A DNA stretch of 64,000 nt from Streptomyces verrucosisporus (lineage in GTDB: Bacteria; Actinomycetota; Actinomycetes; Streptomycetales; Streptomycetaceae): positions 56,505-120,504 of the forward strand of contig NZ_JADEYH010000019.1 of NCBI RefSeq assembly GCF_017114865.1. Direction: 5' to 3'. A model generated the notes under the pieces. The model did not search any database, was not told the origin of the DNA, and saw only the letters and a list, made by a program, of their open reading frames with translations. Positions 8,459-16,960 of the stretch are shown here, piece by piece; position 1 is the stretch's first letter; every line of letters begins with the position of its first letter. Position numbers and translations under genes: made by a program.

Positions 8459-9496
8459 TCAGGCGGTGCGCGCCCATTCGGGCCGGTCCAGGACCTCCAC
8501 GACCGCCGAGCCCCAGCTGTAGCCGGCGCCGACGCCGACGAGCAGGCAGTTGTCGCCGGGCCGCGCCCGGCCGGAGACGACCAGGTGGTCCAGGCTCGCG
8601 AACTGGTCGCCCGCGCCCAGATGCCCGACCGTGCGGCTCCACTCCCAGGCCGTGCGGGCCGGGTCGATGCCGAACGGCTGGTAGTAGATGGACTGCAGCC
8701 GGCGCCGCCCGAAGTGCGGCAGCACCACCCAGTCCACCTCGCCCAGCTCCAGGTCGGCGTCGGCCAGCGCCTGCTTGAGCACGGTCTGCTGCCCGGCGTG
8801 GGCGCGGGTGACGGCGTAGGACATGCCCACCCGGGCCACGAAGGAGCGCTTGGCCTCCTCGAAGTCCACCGGGACGCGGTGCGAGAAGGGCGCCCGCCCG
8901 AACGGCTCGTCGCCGCGGTGCAGGGGCTCCAGCTCGGGGTCGGCGAGCATCGCCAGGGAGCGCAGCCGGGCGTACCCGCCGCGCCGGGAGAGCACCAGCG
9001 CGGTGGCGCCGTCGGCGTACGGGGTGCCCGGGTCGGTGTGCCAGCGGTCGATGCCGGGCTCGCAGAACCGGTCGGCGGTGGTCAGCAGCGCGTCGCGGCG
9101 CCCGGGGACGGCCGTGAGGTAGGAGTGGGCGAGGTCCAGGGCGGCCATGCCGCCGTTGGACATCTGCCGGATCTCGATGGCCGGGCAGCTGTTGCCGAGC
9201 GTCTCGCGCTGCACGTAGGAGGCGACGGGCCACAGGTCCTGGCCCTGGTGGTAGGTGTCGGCGTGCAGGATCAGGTCGGTGTCGCCGCCGCTGCCGCCCG
9301 CCCTGCCCAGGGCGGTGCGGGCGGCGTGCACGGCCATCTCGGCGGCGGACTCGTCCGGCGAGTACGCCACCGAGACCATGCCCGTGGCCGCCGCCACCCG
9401 CTCCGGGCAGGCGCCCGACGCCACCGCGTCGGCCACCGGCAGGGACGAGGGGAGCCGCACGCCGGTCCCCCGTATGTAGATGTCTTCCACTCGCAC
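8459..9496 (-). CDS. KAS III-like acyltransferase/ketosynthase with active-site Ser (DpsC/CerJ-like)
   Basis: 345 residues with a thiolase fold. The position of the catalytic Cys reads QMSNGG, so the nucleophile at about 113 is Ser (codon TCC). The His lies in LPHFGRR (about 261), and the usual Asn is replaced by Asp in GHLGAGD (about 297). A Ser nucleophile is known in DpsC, which primes daunorubicin synthesis; the GHLGAGD form is typical of acyl-transferring KAS III proteins such as CerJ. The likely role is selecting or transferring the non-acetate starter unit. The GTG at 9496 has GGAG six bases upstream; a second GTG at 9490 is possible. It lies 53 bp after citramalate synthase, in the same operon. 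Confidence 0.88.
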   Translation of the reverse strand: MRVEDIYIRGTGVRLPSSLPVADAVASGACPERVAAATGMVSVAYSPDESAAEMAVHAARTALGRAGGSGGDTDLILHADTYHQGQDLWPVASYVQRETLGNSCPAIEIRQMSNGGMAALDLAHSYLTAVPGRRDALLTTADRFCEPGIDRWHTDPGTPYADGATALVLSRRGGYARLRSLAMLADPELEPLHRGDEPFGRAPFSHRVPVDFEEAKRSFVARVGMSYAVTRAHAGQQTVLKQALADADLELGEVDWVVLPHFGRRRLQSIYYQPFGIDPARTAWEWSRTVGHLGAGDQFASLDHLVVSGRARPGDNCLLVGVGAGYSWGSAVVEVLDRPEWARTA

Positions 9497-9549
9497 GGTC
9501 CACTCCCCATCTCGTCCGGGTGTCGTCGGTGCCGTCCGGGACGGCGCGG

Positions 9550-11187
9550 TCAGCCCGCCGCCGCCACCGCGGGGACCGCGGCCCGGTGGGGGGCGCGGTG
9601 GTCGGCCCCGCGCTCGGTCAGCAGGACGTAGCGGACCGCGTCCAGCAGGGCCCGCCAGGAGGCGGCGACGGTGTTCCCGTCCACGCCGACGGTGCCCCAG
9701 CGGCGGCGCCCGTCGGTGAAGGTGATCAGGACGCGCGCGGCGGCGGCGCTGCCCGAGCCGTTCCCCAGCACCCGGACCTGGTAGTCGGCCAGTTCCAGCC
9801 GGGCCAGTTCGGGGAAGAACGGGTCGAGCGCCTGGTGCAGCGCCCGGTCCAGGGCGTTGACGGGCCCGTTGCCCGTGCCGGTCGCGGCCAGCGGCGTGCC
9901 GTCGATCCGCAGCCGCACCGAACCCTCGGTGCGCACCTCGCCCCCGGACCGCTCCTCGACGCCGACCTTCCAGGCGTCCACCTCGAAGGGGTACTCCAGC
10001 CCGCCGCCGGCCAGCTCCTCCAGCAGCAGCAGTTCGAAGGAGGCGTCGGCGGACTCGAAGCTGTAGCCGCGCCCCTCCAGCTCCTTGACCCGTGCCGCGG
10101 CCCGCGCCACCGGCTCGGAGCCGGCCGAGACCTCGTAGCCCAGCTCCCGGGCCTTGAGCTCGATGGAGGAGCGCCCGCCCATGTCGGAGACCAGGGTGCG
10201 CATGGCGTTGCCCACCAGGCCGGGGTCGATGTGCTGGTAGAGGTCGGGGTCCACGCGCAGGGCGGAGGCGTGCAGCCCGGCCTTGTGCGCGAAGGCGGAG
10301 GCGCCGACGTACGGGGCCGCCGGGTGGGCGTGCACTCCGGTCAGCTCGCCGATGGCGCGGCCCGTCTCGGCCATCTCCCGCAGCCGCTCGGCGGGGACGA
10401 CGTCGGTGCGGCCCCGCTTGAGGACCAGGTTGGCGGCGACGGTGAACAGGTTGGCGTTGCCGCACCGCTCCCCGTAGCCGTGGGCGGTGCCCTGCACGTG
10501 GTCGGCGCCGGCGTCCACGGCGGCCAGGGTGTTGGCCACCGCGCAGCCGGTGTCGTCGTGGCAGTGGATGCCCAGGCGCGCGCCGGTGGCGGTGAGGGTG
10601 TCCGCCACCACGGCGCCGACGCCGTCCGGCAGGGAACCGCCGTTGGTGTCGCACAGCACGACGGCCTCGGCGCCGGCCTCGGCGGCGGCGCGGACGACCT
10701 CCAGGGCGTACTCGCGGTTGGCGAGGTGTCCGTCGAAGTAGTGCTCGGCGTCGACGAAGACCCGGCGGCCGGACCGCACCAGGTGCCGTACGGTGCTGCC
10801 GATCATCGCCAGGTTCTCGGCGAGGGTGGTGCGCAGGGCGAGTTCGACGTGCCGGGTGTGGCTCTTGGCCACCAGGGTCACCACCGGGGTCTCGGCCTCC
10901 AGCAGCGCCCGCACCTGCGGGTCGGTGGTGACCAGGGTGCCGGGCCTGCGGGTGGCCCCGAAGGCCGCCAGTTCCGCGTTGCGCAGGTCCAGTTCGGTGC
11001 GCGCCCGGCGGAAGAACTCGGTGTCCCTGGGGATGGCTCCGGGCCAGCCGCCCTCGATGAAGCCCGCCCCGAAGGCGTCCAGGTGGCGTGCGACGGCGAG
11101 CTTGTCCCCGACCGTCGGCGCCAGGCCCTCCTGCTGTGTTCCGTCGCGCAGGGTCGTGTCGTAGAGCTGGAAGCGCCGATCGGCCAT
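9550..11187 (-). CDS. cimA: Citramalate synthase (DRE-TIM metallolyase)
   Basis: 545 residues. The N-terminal HMGL-like barrel has YDTTLRDGTQQEG, the metal-binding HCHDDTGCAVANT and NANLF; it is followed by a LeuA-type regulatory domain. The length and arrangement match CimA rather than isopropylmalate or homocitrate synthase. CimA condenses pyruvate with acetyl-CoA to (R)-citramalate, a precursor of 2-oxobutyrate and thus of propionyl-CoA or isoleucine-derived 2-methylbutyryl-CoA. Placement with the KAS III suggests starter-unit supply (inference). LeuCDB-type partners are not in the window and would come from primary metabolism. Confidence 0.9.
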   Translation of the reverse strand: MADRRFQLYDTTLRDGTQQEGLAPTVGDKLAVARHLDAFGAGFIEGGWPGAIPRDTEFFRRARTELDLRNAELAAFGATRRPGTLVTTDPQVRALLEAETPVVTLVAKSHTRHVELALRTTLAENLAMIGSTVRHLVRSGRRVFVDAEHYFDGHLANREYALEVVRAAAEAGAEAVVLCDTNGGSLPDGVGAVVADTLTATGARLGIHCHDDTGCAVANTLAAVDAGADHVQGTAHGYGERCGNANLFTVAANLVLKRGRTDVVPAERLREMAETGRAIGELTGVHAHPAAPYVGASAFAHKAGLHASALRVDPDLYQHIDPGLVGNAMRTLVSDMGGRSSIELKARELGYEVSAGSEPVARAAARVKELEGRGYSFESADASFELLLLEELAGGGLEYPFEVDAWKVGVEERSGGEVRTEGSVRLRIDGTPLAATGTGNGPVNALDRALHQALDPFFPELARLELADYQVRVLGNGSGSAAAARVLITFTDGRRRWGTVGVDGNTVAASWRALLDAVRYVLLTERGADHRAPHRAAVPAVAAAG

Positions 11188-11240
11188 CGTCCCTCCTCAT
11201 TGGTGCCGCCGGCGGCCGACTACCGCGGCGGGTACGGCCC

Positions 11241-11272
11241 ACCGTCCGGGGACCGCCTCGAAGTGGGCTTGA
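11241..11272 (-). promoter_or_regulatory. SARP-like repeats upstream of citramalate synthase
   Basis: Reading leftward, TCAAG (11272-11268) and TCGAG (11261-11257) are 11 bp apart. The hexamer 8 bp downstream (GACGGT, 11246-11241) is a weaker -10. Confidence 0.6.
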
Positions 11273-11352
11273 GAGGCGGTCGGCAGCACCGCCGAAGCGG
11301 GGGCGGACCGGAGCGGAACGGCCCGGAGCGGGACGGCCCGGGACAGCACGGA

Positions 11353-11392
11353 GCGGGGGCGGACCGGGCCCGGGGCTCCGGTCCGCCCCCGC
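11353..11392 (-). terminator. Terminator of the P450-racemase-MFS operon
   Basis: A perfect 15-bp inverted repeat (11353-11367 with 11378-11392, 10-nt loop) lies 28 bp past the MFS stop codon and before the citramalate synthase promoter. Confidence 0.65.
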
Positions 11393-11419
11393 CGTTCGCG
11401 GGGACGCTCTCTGGGCGGG

Positions 11420-13228
11420 TCAGGCGGTCGCGCCGGCCGCCTGCTCCTGCTCGGAGGCGTCCTCGGGGCCGTCCTGGCGCAGTCGCCGCGGAACGGAGAA
11501 CAGCAGGAGGAAGACAGCCGCGGTGATGCCGATGAAGGTCCACAGCAGGGTCTGGAAGCTCGCCGCGAAGGAGACGCCCGTGGTGTCCTTCGTGTACGGC
11601 TCCAGGACCTCGGCGACGGCCGGCTCGCTCAGGACGGTCGCCGAGGAGCAGCTCTCGGGCACGATGGCCATGTCCTTCTCGCCCGCGCGGTCCACCGCGC
11701 ACGTCCGGTAGGCCGTGACGGCCTCGTCGGCCCGCTCGGGGGAGAGGCCGGCGACGGCGACCAGGTCCTTGCGCAGCTGCGGCACCTGGTCCTCCACGGC
11801 GGCCCCGGTGTTGCCGACGAGCCCGCCGAAGAACACCACGCTCACCAGCGCGCCGCCGATGGCGAAGCCGAGCTGGGTGTTGGTGTTGACCAGGCCGGAC
11901 GCGGAACCGGCGTCCTTGTGCGGCACCTCCGAGGTGACGATCAGCGGCAGCGGGGTGGCCACCGTGCCGAAGCCCAGGCCGATCAGGAACAGCGGGACGG
12001 CCAGGTGCCAGGAGGTGACCTGGCTGCCGTACTCCCCGGCGACCCAGATGTACGCGCCCAGACCGGCGACCAGGACGACCGCGCCGACCTGGAGCGCCTT
12101 GCGGCCGAACTTCGGCACCAGGATCATCACCGACGTCGTCGCGGTCATGAACGCGCCGAGGCAGAACGGCAGGCTGGTGAGGCCCGCGCGCATCGGGGAC
12201 CAGCCCATGCCGATCTGCATGTACAGCGTCCAGCCGATGGTGAACATGCCCATGCCGATGTAGAAGATGAGGTTCACGGCCAGACCGGAGGAGAAGCTGC
12301 GGGTGCGGAACAGCCCCAGCTCGACGAGCGGCGATCCGTCCTTGCGGATCTTGTGCTTCTGCCACAGGACGAACCCGGTCAGCACCAGCAGCGATCCCGC
12401 CATGGAGACGAAGCCCAGCACCGGCCAGCCCATCTCGCGGCCCTGGAGCAGCGGGAAGATCAGCATCAGCATGCCGACGGTGGCCAGCAGCACGCCCGTG
12501 ACGTCCAGCCGCAGCGCCTGCGGGGCCTTGGACTCGGTGATCACCTTCGAGCCGTAGAACAGACCGAAGAGGCCGACGGGGACGTTGACCAGGAAGATCA
12601 GCCGCCAGTCGAGGCCGAACAGGTCCCACTGCACCATCAGTCCGCCCAGCGCGAGGCCGAGCGTGGCGGCCAGGCCGCCCACCAGTCCGTGCAGCGCGAA
12701 GGCGGTGCCGCGCTCCTTGTTGGAGAAGGTGACGTGGATGATGGAGAGCACCTGCGGGACCATGATCCCGGAGAAGGCGCCCTGCAGCACGCGGGAGACC
12801 ACCAGCTGCCACGGCTCCTGGGCGAGTCCCGCGGTCAGGGAGGTCAGGGTGAAGCCGGCCACGCCGAGCAGGAAGACCTTCTTGCGGCCGAAGATGTCGC
12901 CGAGGCGGCCGCCGAGGATCAGCAGCAGGGCGAAGGCCAGCTGGTAGCCGACCAGGATCCACTGGATCGCCGAGTAGCCGGCGCCCAGTTCGCGCTGCAT
13001 GGAGGGGGCAGCGACGTTGGCGATGGTGCCGTCCAGCAGGTCCATGAAGGCCGAGACCAGCAGCACCAGCAGGGCCGCCCAGCGCAGGGGGTCGAGCTTC
13101 ACCTCATCGGTGGAGGCGCCTTCCGGCGTGCCGGCCGACCCGTCGGCCGGCTTACCAGCCCCCGCCTGTTCCCTCGGCCTCTCCACCTCCGCCTCCACGG
13201 ACGGAACGTGCTCCGACGAAATCGTCAT
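11420..13228 (-). CDS. DHA2-type MFS multidrug exporter
   Basis: 602 residues with about 14 hydrophobic membrane segments. Typical motifs are LDGTIANVAAPSMQ in TM1 and GGRLGDIFGRKKVF (motif A) in the TM2-3 loop, with a large extracytoplasmic loop (about 495-560) before the last helix. This is the EmrB/QacA class that commonly exports the product of the neighbouring cluster. The ATG at 13228 has a GAGAGG ribosome binding site. The coding region overlaps the end of the upstream CoA-transferase frame by 77 bp. Export of the polyketide, contributing to self-resistance, is inferred from context. Confidence 0.9.
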   Translation of the reverse strand: MTISSEHVPSVEAEVERPREQAGAGKPADGSAGTPEGASTDEVKLDPLRWAALLVLLVSAFMDLLDGTIANVAAPSMQRELGAGYSAIQWILVGYQLAFALLLILGGRLGDIFGRKKVFLLGVAGFTLTSLTAGLAQEPWQLVVSRVLQGAFSGIMVPQVLSIIHVTFSNKERGTAFALHGLVGGLAATLGLALGGLMVQWDLFGLDWRLIFLVNVPVGLFGLFYGSKVITESKAPQALRLDVTGVLLATVGMLMLIFPLLQGREMGWPVLGFVSMAGSLLVLTGFVLWQKHKIRKDGSPLVELGLFRTRSFSSGLAVNLIFYIGMGMFTIGWTLYMQIGMGWSPMRAGLTSLPFCLGAFMTATTSVMILVPKFGRKALQVGAVVLVAGLGAYIWVAGEYGSQVTSWHLAVPLFLIGLGFGTVATPLPLIVTSEVPHKDAGSASGLVNTNTQLGFAIGGALVSVVFFGGLVGNTGAAVEDQVPQLRKDLVAVAGLSPERADEAVTAYRTCAVDRAGEKDMAIVPESCSSATVLSEPAVAEVLEPYTKDTTGVSFAASFQTLLWTFIGITAAVFLLLFSVPRRLRQDGPEDASEQEQAAGATA

Positions 13229-14315
13229 GGCCTACCTCTCTGGTTTTCTCGGGGGTCGTACGGCGAAATGAGGCCGCGGACGGCCGGCTCCAGCCTGACC
13301 CGGCCCGCTGGGGTCCTGGTGGAGTCCGGCTGAAGCGCGGCGCGGGCGCGGCCGGGCCGCTGCCGCGGGCCAGGTGGTGCGGGTGGGAGGCCGCCTCCTC
13401 CACGGTGAGCACCGGGGTGGCGCACGCCTCGGTCCCGGCGAAGCGGGCCGTCCAGGTGTCGCGGTCGTACCGGGCGAAGCGTTCCTCGAACAGCCTTTCC
13501 AGCACTGGCCAGTTGGCCGTGTCGTCGCGGTCCGGGAGCGCGTCGGGGTCGAGGCCGAGCCCGTCCAGCAGGGCGGTGTAGAAGCGCTCCTCCAGTGCCC
13601 CGACGGCCATGTGGCGGCCGTCCGCGCACTCGTAGCAGCGGTAGAAGGGGGCGCCGCCGTCGAGCAGGTTCGTCCCGCGCTCATGGCGCCACTGGCCACT
13701 GCCGGCCATGCCCACCAGCATGCCGAGCATCGCGCCGACACCGTCCACGATCGACGCGTCGACGGTCTGCCCGAGACCGGATACCTCGCGTTCGCGCAGC
13801 GCCGCCAGCACTCCGACGACCAGCAGCATCCCGCCGCCGCCGAAGTCCCCCAGCAGGTTCACCGGGGGGACGGGCGGCCCGCCGGCCCGCCCGATCGCGT
13901 GCAGGGCCCCGGTCAGGGCCAGGTAGTTGATGTCGTGGCCGGGTTCCCGCGCGAGCGGCCCCTCCTGGCCCCAGCCGGTCATCCGCGCGTACACCAGGGC
14001 GGGGTTGCGCACGCGGCAGTCCGCGGGGCCGATGCCCAGCCGTTCGGCGACCCCGGGCCGGAAGCCCTCGACGAGCACGTCGGCCGTCTCCACCAGCGAC
14101 AGCAGCTCCGCCACGCCCCGCGGGTCCTTCAGGTCCAGCCCGAGCGACCGCCGCCCGCGGTCCAGCACCACGTGCCAGTCCGGGAACGAGCGGCGGCCGT
14201 CGGTCCGGTCGACGCGTACGACGTCCGCGCCGAGGTCGGCGAGCATCATGCAGGCGAAGGGCGCGGGCCCGATCCCGGCGAGCTCCACGACCCTCAGCCC
14301 CTCCAGAGGGCCCAT
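13152..14315 (-). CDS. CaiB/BaiF (class III) CoA transferase, alpha-methylacyl-CoA racemase-like
   Basis: 387 residues. It begins MGPLEGLRVVELAGIGPAPF and contains LADLGADVVRVD, DVLVEGFRPGVAERLGI and the PGHDINYLALTGAL segment, which carries the His/Asp pair of alpha-methylacyl-CoA racemases. It would epimerise 2-methylacyl-CoA thioesters, or possibly transfer CoA between acids. It is cotranscribed with the P450 upstream (7-bp gap) and the exporter downstream. The last 50 or so residues are unlike the family and run 77 bp into the exporter gene, so the true C-terminus may have been lost by a frameshift. A 2-methylbutyryl-type starter would fit but is inference. Confidence 0.82.
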   Translation of the reverse strand: MGPLEGLRVVELAGIGPAPFACMMLADLGADVVRVDRTDGRRSFPDWHVVLDRGRRSLGLDLKDPRGVAELLSLVETADVLVEGFRPGVAERLGIGPADCRVRNPALVYARMTGWGQEGPLAREPGHDINYLALTGALHAIGRAGGPPVPPVNLLGDFGGGGMLLVVGVLAALREREVSGLGQTVDASIVDGVGAMLGMLVGMAGSGQWRHERGTNLLDGGAPFYRCYECADGRHMAVGALEERFYTALLDGLGLDPDALPDRDDTANWPVLERLFEERFARYDRDTWTARFAGTEACATPVLTVEEAASHPHHLARGSGPAAPAPRFSRTPPGPQRAGSGWSRPSAASFRRTTPEKTREVGHDDFVGARSVRGGGGGEAEGTGGGW

Positions 14316-14322
14316 CGCCGGC

Positions 14323-15546
14323 TCACTCGTCCCAGGCGACCGGGAGTCCCCACAGGCCGTAGATGATCGCGCGCTCCTTGGAGCGGATCTCCTGGAAGGG
14401 CTTGGCCAGCCGCAGGGTCGGGATGCGCTCGAAGAGCCTGCCCCACACCAGCTGGAGCTCCAGCCGGGCCAGGTCCGCTCCGATGCAGTGGTGCAGGCCG
14501 TGGCCGAAGCCGAAGTGGCGGCGGTTGCCGCGGGCGAGGATCAGCTCGTCGGGGTCCTCGAACACCTCGGCGTCGCGGTTGGCCGTCAGGCCGAGGCAGA
14601 GGATGCCGTCGCCCTTGCGGATGGTGGCGCCGGCCAGTTCGATGTCGTCGGTGGCCACGCGCGGCACGGCCGCGTCGCCGATGGTCAGGTAGCGGACCAG
14701 CTCCTCGACCGCCGGGCCGATCAGCCCGGGGTCGGCCTTCAGCTGCTCCAGCTGCTCGGGGTGCTCCAGCAGGCAGGCGGTGCCCAGCGAGATCATGCTG
14801 GCGGTGGTCTCGTGCCCGCCGTTCATCAGCAGCCGGCACAGGTTGACCAGGTCGCGGGCCTCGTACTCCTCGCCCGACTCGCGGTACTCGGCGATCGCCC
14901 GGCTGAGCAGGTCGTCGCCGGGCTCCTTCTCCTTCTTGGCCACCAGGTCGAACAGGTAGTTGTTGACGTCCACCAGGGCGGCCTGGCGCTCGGCCATGGT
15001 CGCGGTGCCGCCCAGCAGGGTGGTGCCGTTGACCTGGAAGAACTCGTGGTCCTCGTAGGGGATGCCGAGCAGCAGGCAGATCACCGTCATCGGCACCGGC
15101 AGGGAGAGGGCGTGATGCATGTCCACGCCGGGGCCCTGCTCGATCATCGCGTCGATCGCCTCGTCGACGATCTTCTCGATCTGCGGACGCAGCATCTGCA
15201 CACGCCGGTTGGTGAAGGTCACGGCGGCCTTGCGGCGGACCTTGGTGTGCTCGGGCGGGTCGTAACCGATGAAGGACGTCTCGGTGCGGAACTCCGGCGG
15301 GGCGTCGAAGTAGAAGGGGAAGTTCGCCTCCTTGCGCGAGGCGCTGGTGCGCGGGTCGGTCAGCAGCTGGCGCATGTTCTCGTGCCCGGTGACCGCCCAG
15401 ACCTTCAGTCCGGTCGTGAGCGGGACCTGCTTCACGGGCTCTTCGGCGAACTGCGCGTACTGCTCGGGCTGGGAGAACGGGCACTTCCGCTCGTAGGGGA
15501 AGGTCTCCTCCACTGCTGCGCCGGTCTGTTCGGCTTGTGTGCTCAT
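14323..15546 (-). CDS. Cytochrome P450 (first)
   Basis: 407 residues, a typical soluble actinobacterial P450. Visible are the I-helix NGGHETTAS, the ExxR of the K-helix (EELVR) and the heme loop FGFGHGLHHCIGADLARLE with the axial Cys. The ATG at 15546 has a GAGGAGGG ribosome binding site; the frame open further upstream crosses the promoter. First gene of a leftward operon with the racemase and an exporter, divergent from the epoxide hydrolase. A hydroxylation or epoxidation in polyketide tailoring is likely; electrons probably come from the ferredoxin pair at 24.9-26.6 kb. Confidence 0.93.
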   Translation of the reverse strand: MSTQAEQTGAAVEETFPYERKCPFSQPEQYAQFAEEPVKQVPLTTGLKVWAVTGHENMRQLLTDPRTSASRKEANFPFYFDAPPEFRTETSFIGYDPPEHTKVRRKAAVTFTNRRVQMLRPQIEKIVDEAIDAMIEQGPGVDMHHALSLPVPMTVICLLLGIPYEDHEFFQVNGTTLLGGTATMAERQAALVDVNNYLFDLVAKKEKEPGDDLLSRAIAEYRESGEEYEARDLVNLCRLLMNGGHETTASMISLGTACLLEHPEQLEQLKADPGLIGPAVEELVRYLTIGDAAVPRVATDDIELAGATIRKGDGILCLGLTANRDAEVFEDPDELILARGNRRHFGFGHGLHHCIGADLARLELQLVWGRLFERIPTLRLAKPFQEIRSKERAIIYGLWGLPVAWDE

Positions 15547-15576
15547 CGCTGGTCCCTCCTCGTCAGGACGGCTGCG

Positions 15577-15619
15577 ACGCTGACACCCGCCTCTGGAGAG
15601 AGGCATGAACAGGGCTCGA
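15577..15619 (-). promoter_or_regulatory. SARP-like promoter of the P450-racemase-MFS operon (three repeats)
   Basis: Reading leftward, TCGAG (15619-15615), TCATG (15608-15604) and TCCAG (15597-15593) are spaced 11 bp apart. CAGCGT (15582-15577) follows 8 bp after the last heptamer. Confidence 0.75.
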
Positions 15620-15648
15620 ACCACCCTTCCTCCCGCCCCGGGCGCTGT

Positions 15649-15680
15649 TCGACCCGGTCTCTAGGCCGCGTCCGTAGCGT
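15649..15680 (+). promoter_or_regulatory. SARP-like promoter of the epoxide hydrolase operon
   Basis: TCGAC (15649-15653) and TCTAG (15660-15664) repeat at 11 bp. Exactly 8 bp after the heptamer lies TAGCGT (15675-15680), a clean TANNNT -10. With the opposing site at 15577-15619 this forms a divergent regulatory region. Confidence 0.78.
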
Positions 15681-15756
15681 GCGGCCCGTCCCGGTGGGGA
15701 GGCCCGTCCCGGCCGGCCCAGCCCAGCCCAGCCAGTCCAGCCCTGGAGGAACGCCG

Positions 15757-16878
15757 ATGAGCACGGCAGTGACGCCCTTCCGCGTAGCGGTCCCCGAGGC
15801 GGACCTCACCGACCTGAGGGAACGGCTGGCCAGGACCCGCTGGCCCGAGGCCGAGACCGTGGGCGACTGGTCCCAGGGCGTCCCCCTGGAGTACCTGAGG
15901 GAACTGGCCGGCCACTGGCGCGACGGCTACGACTGGCGCGCGACCGAGGCGCGGCTGAACGCACTGCCGCAGTTCCGCACGGAGATCGACGGCCTGGGCG
16001 TCCACTTCCTGCACGTGCGCTCCCCGCACCCGGACGCCATGCCGCTGCTGCTCAGCCACGGCTGGCCCGGCTCGGTCGTGGAGTTCCTGGACGTCGTCGG
16101 CGCGCTGACCGACCCCGCGGACCCGGCCGACGCCTTCCACGTGGTCTGCCCCTCCCTGCCGGGCTTCGCCTTCAGCGACAAGCCGGCCGAGGCGGGGTGG
16201 ACGATCGAGCGCACCGCCGCCGCCTGGGACGAGCTGATGTCCCGGCTGGGCTACGGCCGCTACGCCGCGCACGGCACTGACTGGGGCTCGTTCCTCACCG
16301 CGATCCTCGGCGAGACCCGCCCGGAACGTCTGGCGGGCATCCACATCGCCATGCCCTTCGCGCGTCCGCCGCGGGAGCAGGTGGAGCTGGACGAGCGGGA
16401 CCTGGCCGGGCTGGCCGCGCTGAAGGAGTTCCAGCAGAGCGAGGGCGCGTACTCCGTCCTCCAGGCCACCCGCCCCCAGACCCTCGGCTACGGCCTGACG
16501 GACTCGCCGGCCGGGCAGCTGGCGTGGATGGTGGAGAAGTACTGGGCCTGGAGCGACCACGACGGCGACCTGGACAAGGTGATCCCCCGGGACCGGATCC
16601 TGGACGCGGTGTCGGTCGCCTGGTTCACCGCCACCGGCGCCTCCTCGGCCCGCGTCTACTGGGAGAGCCACAACAAGATGGCGCTGGGCCCGGTGGGCGT
16701 GCCCACCGCCTGCTCGCTGTTCCCCAAGGACGGCCGGATGCCGCGCGCCTGGTGCGAGGACCGCTTCACCGACCTGCGCCGCTGGACCGACCACGACCGC
16801 GGCGGCCACTTCCCCGCCCTGGAGCAGCCCGAACCGCTCGTCGGCGAGCTGCGCTCCTTCTTCCGCCCGCTGCGCTGA
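15757..16878 (+). CDS. Epoxide hydrolase (EHN-domain alpha/beta hydrolase)
   Basis: 373 residues. The N-terminal epoxide-hydrolase domain (LTDLRERLARTRWPEAE) is followed by an alpha/beta-hydrolase core with the oxyanion motif HGWPGS, the nucleophile Asp in HGTDWGS and the catalytic His in GGHFPALE. The enzyme opens epoxides to diols via an Asp ester. The start at 15757 follows GGAGGA. First gene of a rightward operon with a P450 and a quinone-reductase-like enzyme. In this setting it could open an epoxide during tailoring or detoxify the reactive product; the AlkZ-like gene downstream supports a reactive epoxide, but that link is inference. Confidence 0.92.
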   Translation: MSTAVTPFRVAVPEADLTDLRERLARTRWPEAETVGDWSQGVPLEYLRELAGHWRDGYDWRATEARLNALPQFRTEIDGLGVHFLHVRSPHPDAMPLLLSHGWPGSVVEFLDVVGALTDPADPADAFHVVCPSLPGFAFSDKPAEAGWTIERTAAAWDELMSRLGYGRYAAHGTDWGSFLTAILGETRPERLAGIHIAMPFARPPREQVELDERDLAGLAALKEFQQSEGAYSVLQATRPQTLGYGLTDSPAGQLAWMVEKYWAWSDHDGDLDKVIPRDRILDAVSVAWFTATGASSARVYWESHNKMALGPVGVPTACSLFPKDGRMPRAWCEDRFTDLRRWTDHDRGGHFPALEQPEPLVGELRSFFRPLR

Positions 16879-16960
16879 CGCCCGCCGCTCCCGGACCGCA
16901 CCGCGCACCCCACCCACCCCGCGCACCGCACCGCGAGCCGAGACCGTGAAAGGCGACGCC

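Noticed and set aside
8459..11242. A 927-codon frame that would fuse extra N-terminal sequence to the KAS III
   Set aside because: The upstream part overlaps citramalate synthase in another frame and is Arg/Gly-rich shadow sequence; the GTG at 9496 has a ribosome binding site.
13927..16878. A 983-codon open frame on the plus strand
   Set aside because: Only the part from 15757 (epoxide hydrolase) is real; the rest is antisense to the P450 and racemase genes and has no domains.
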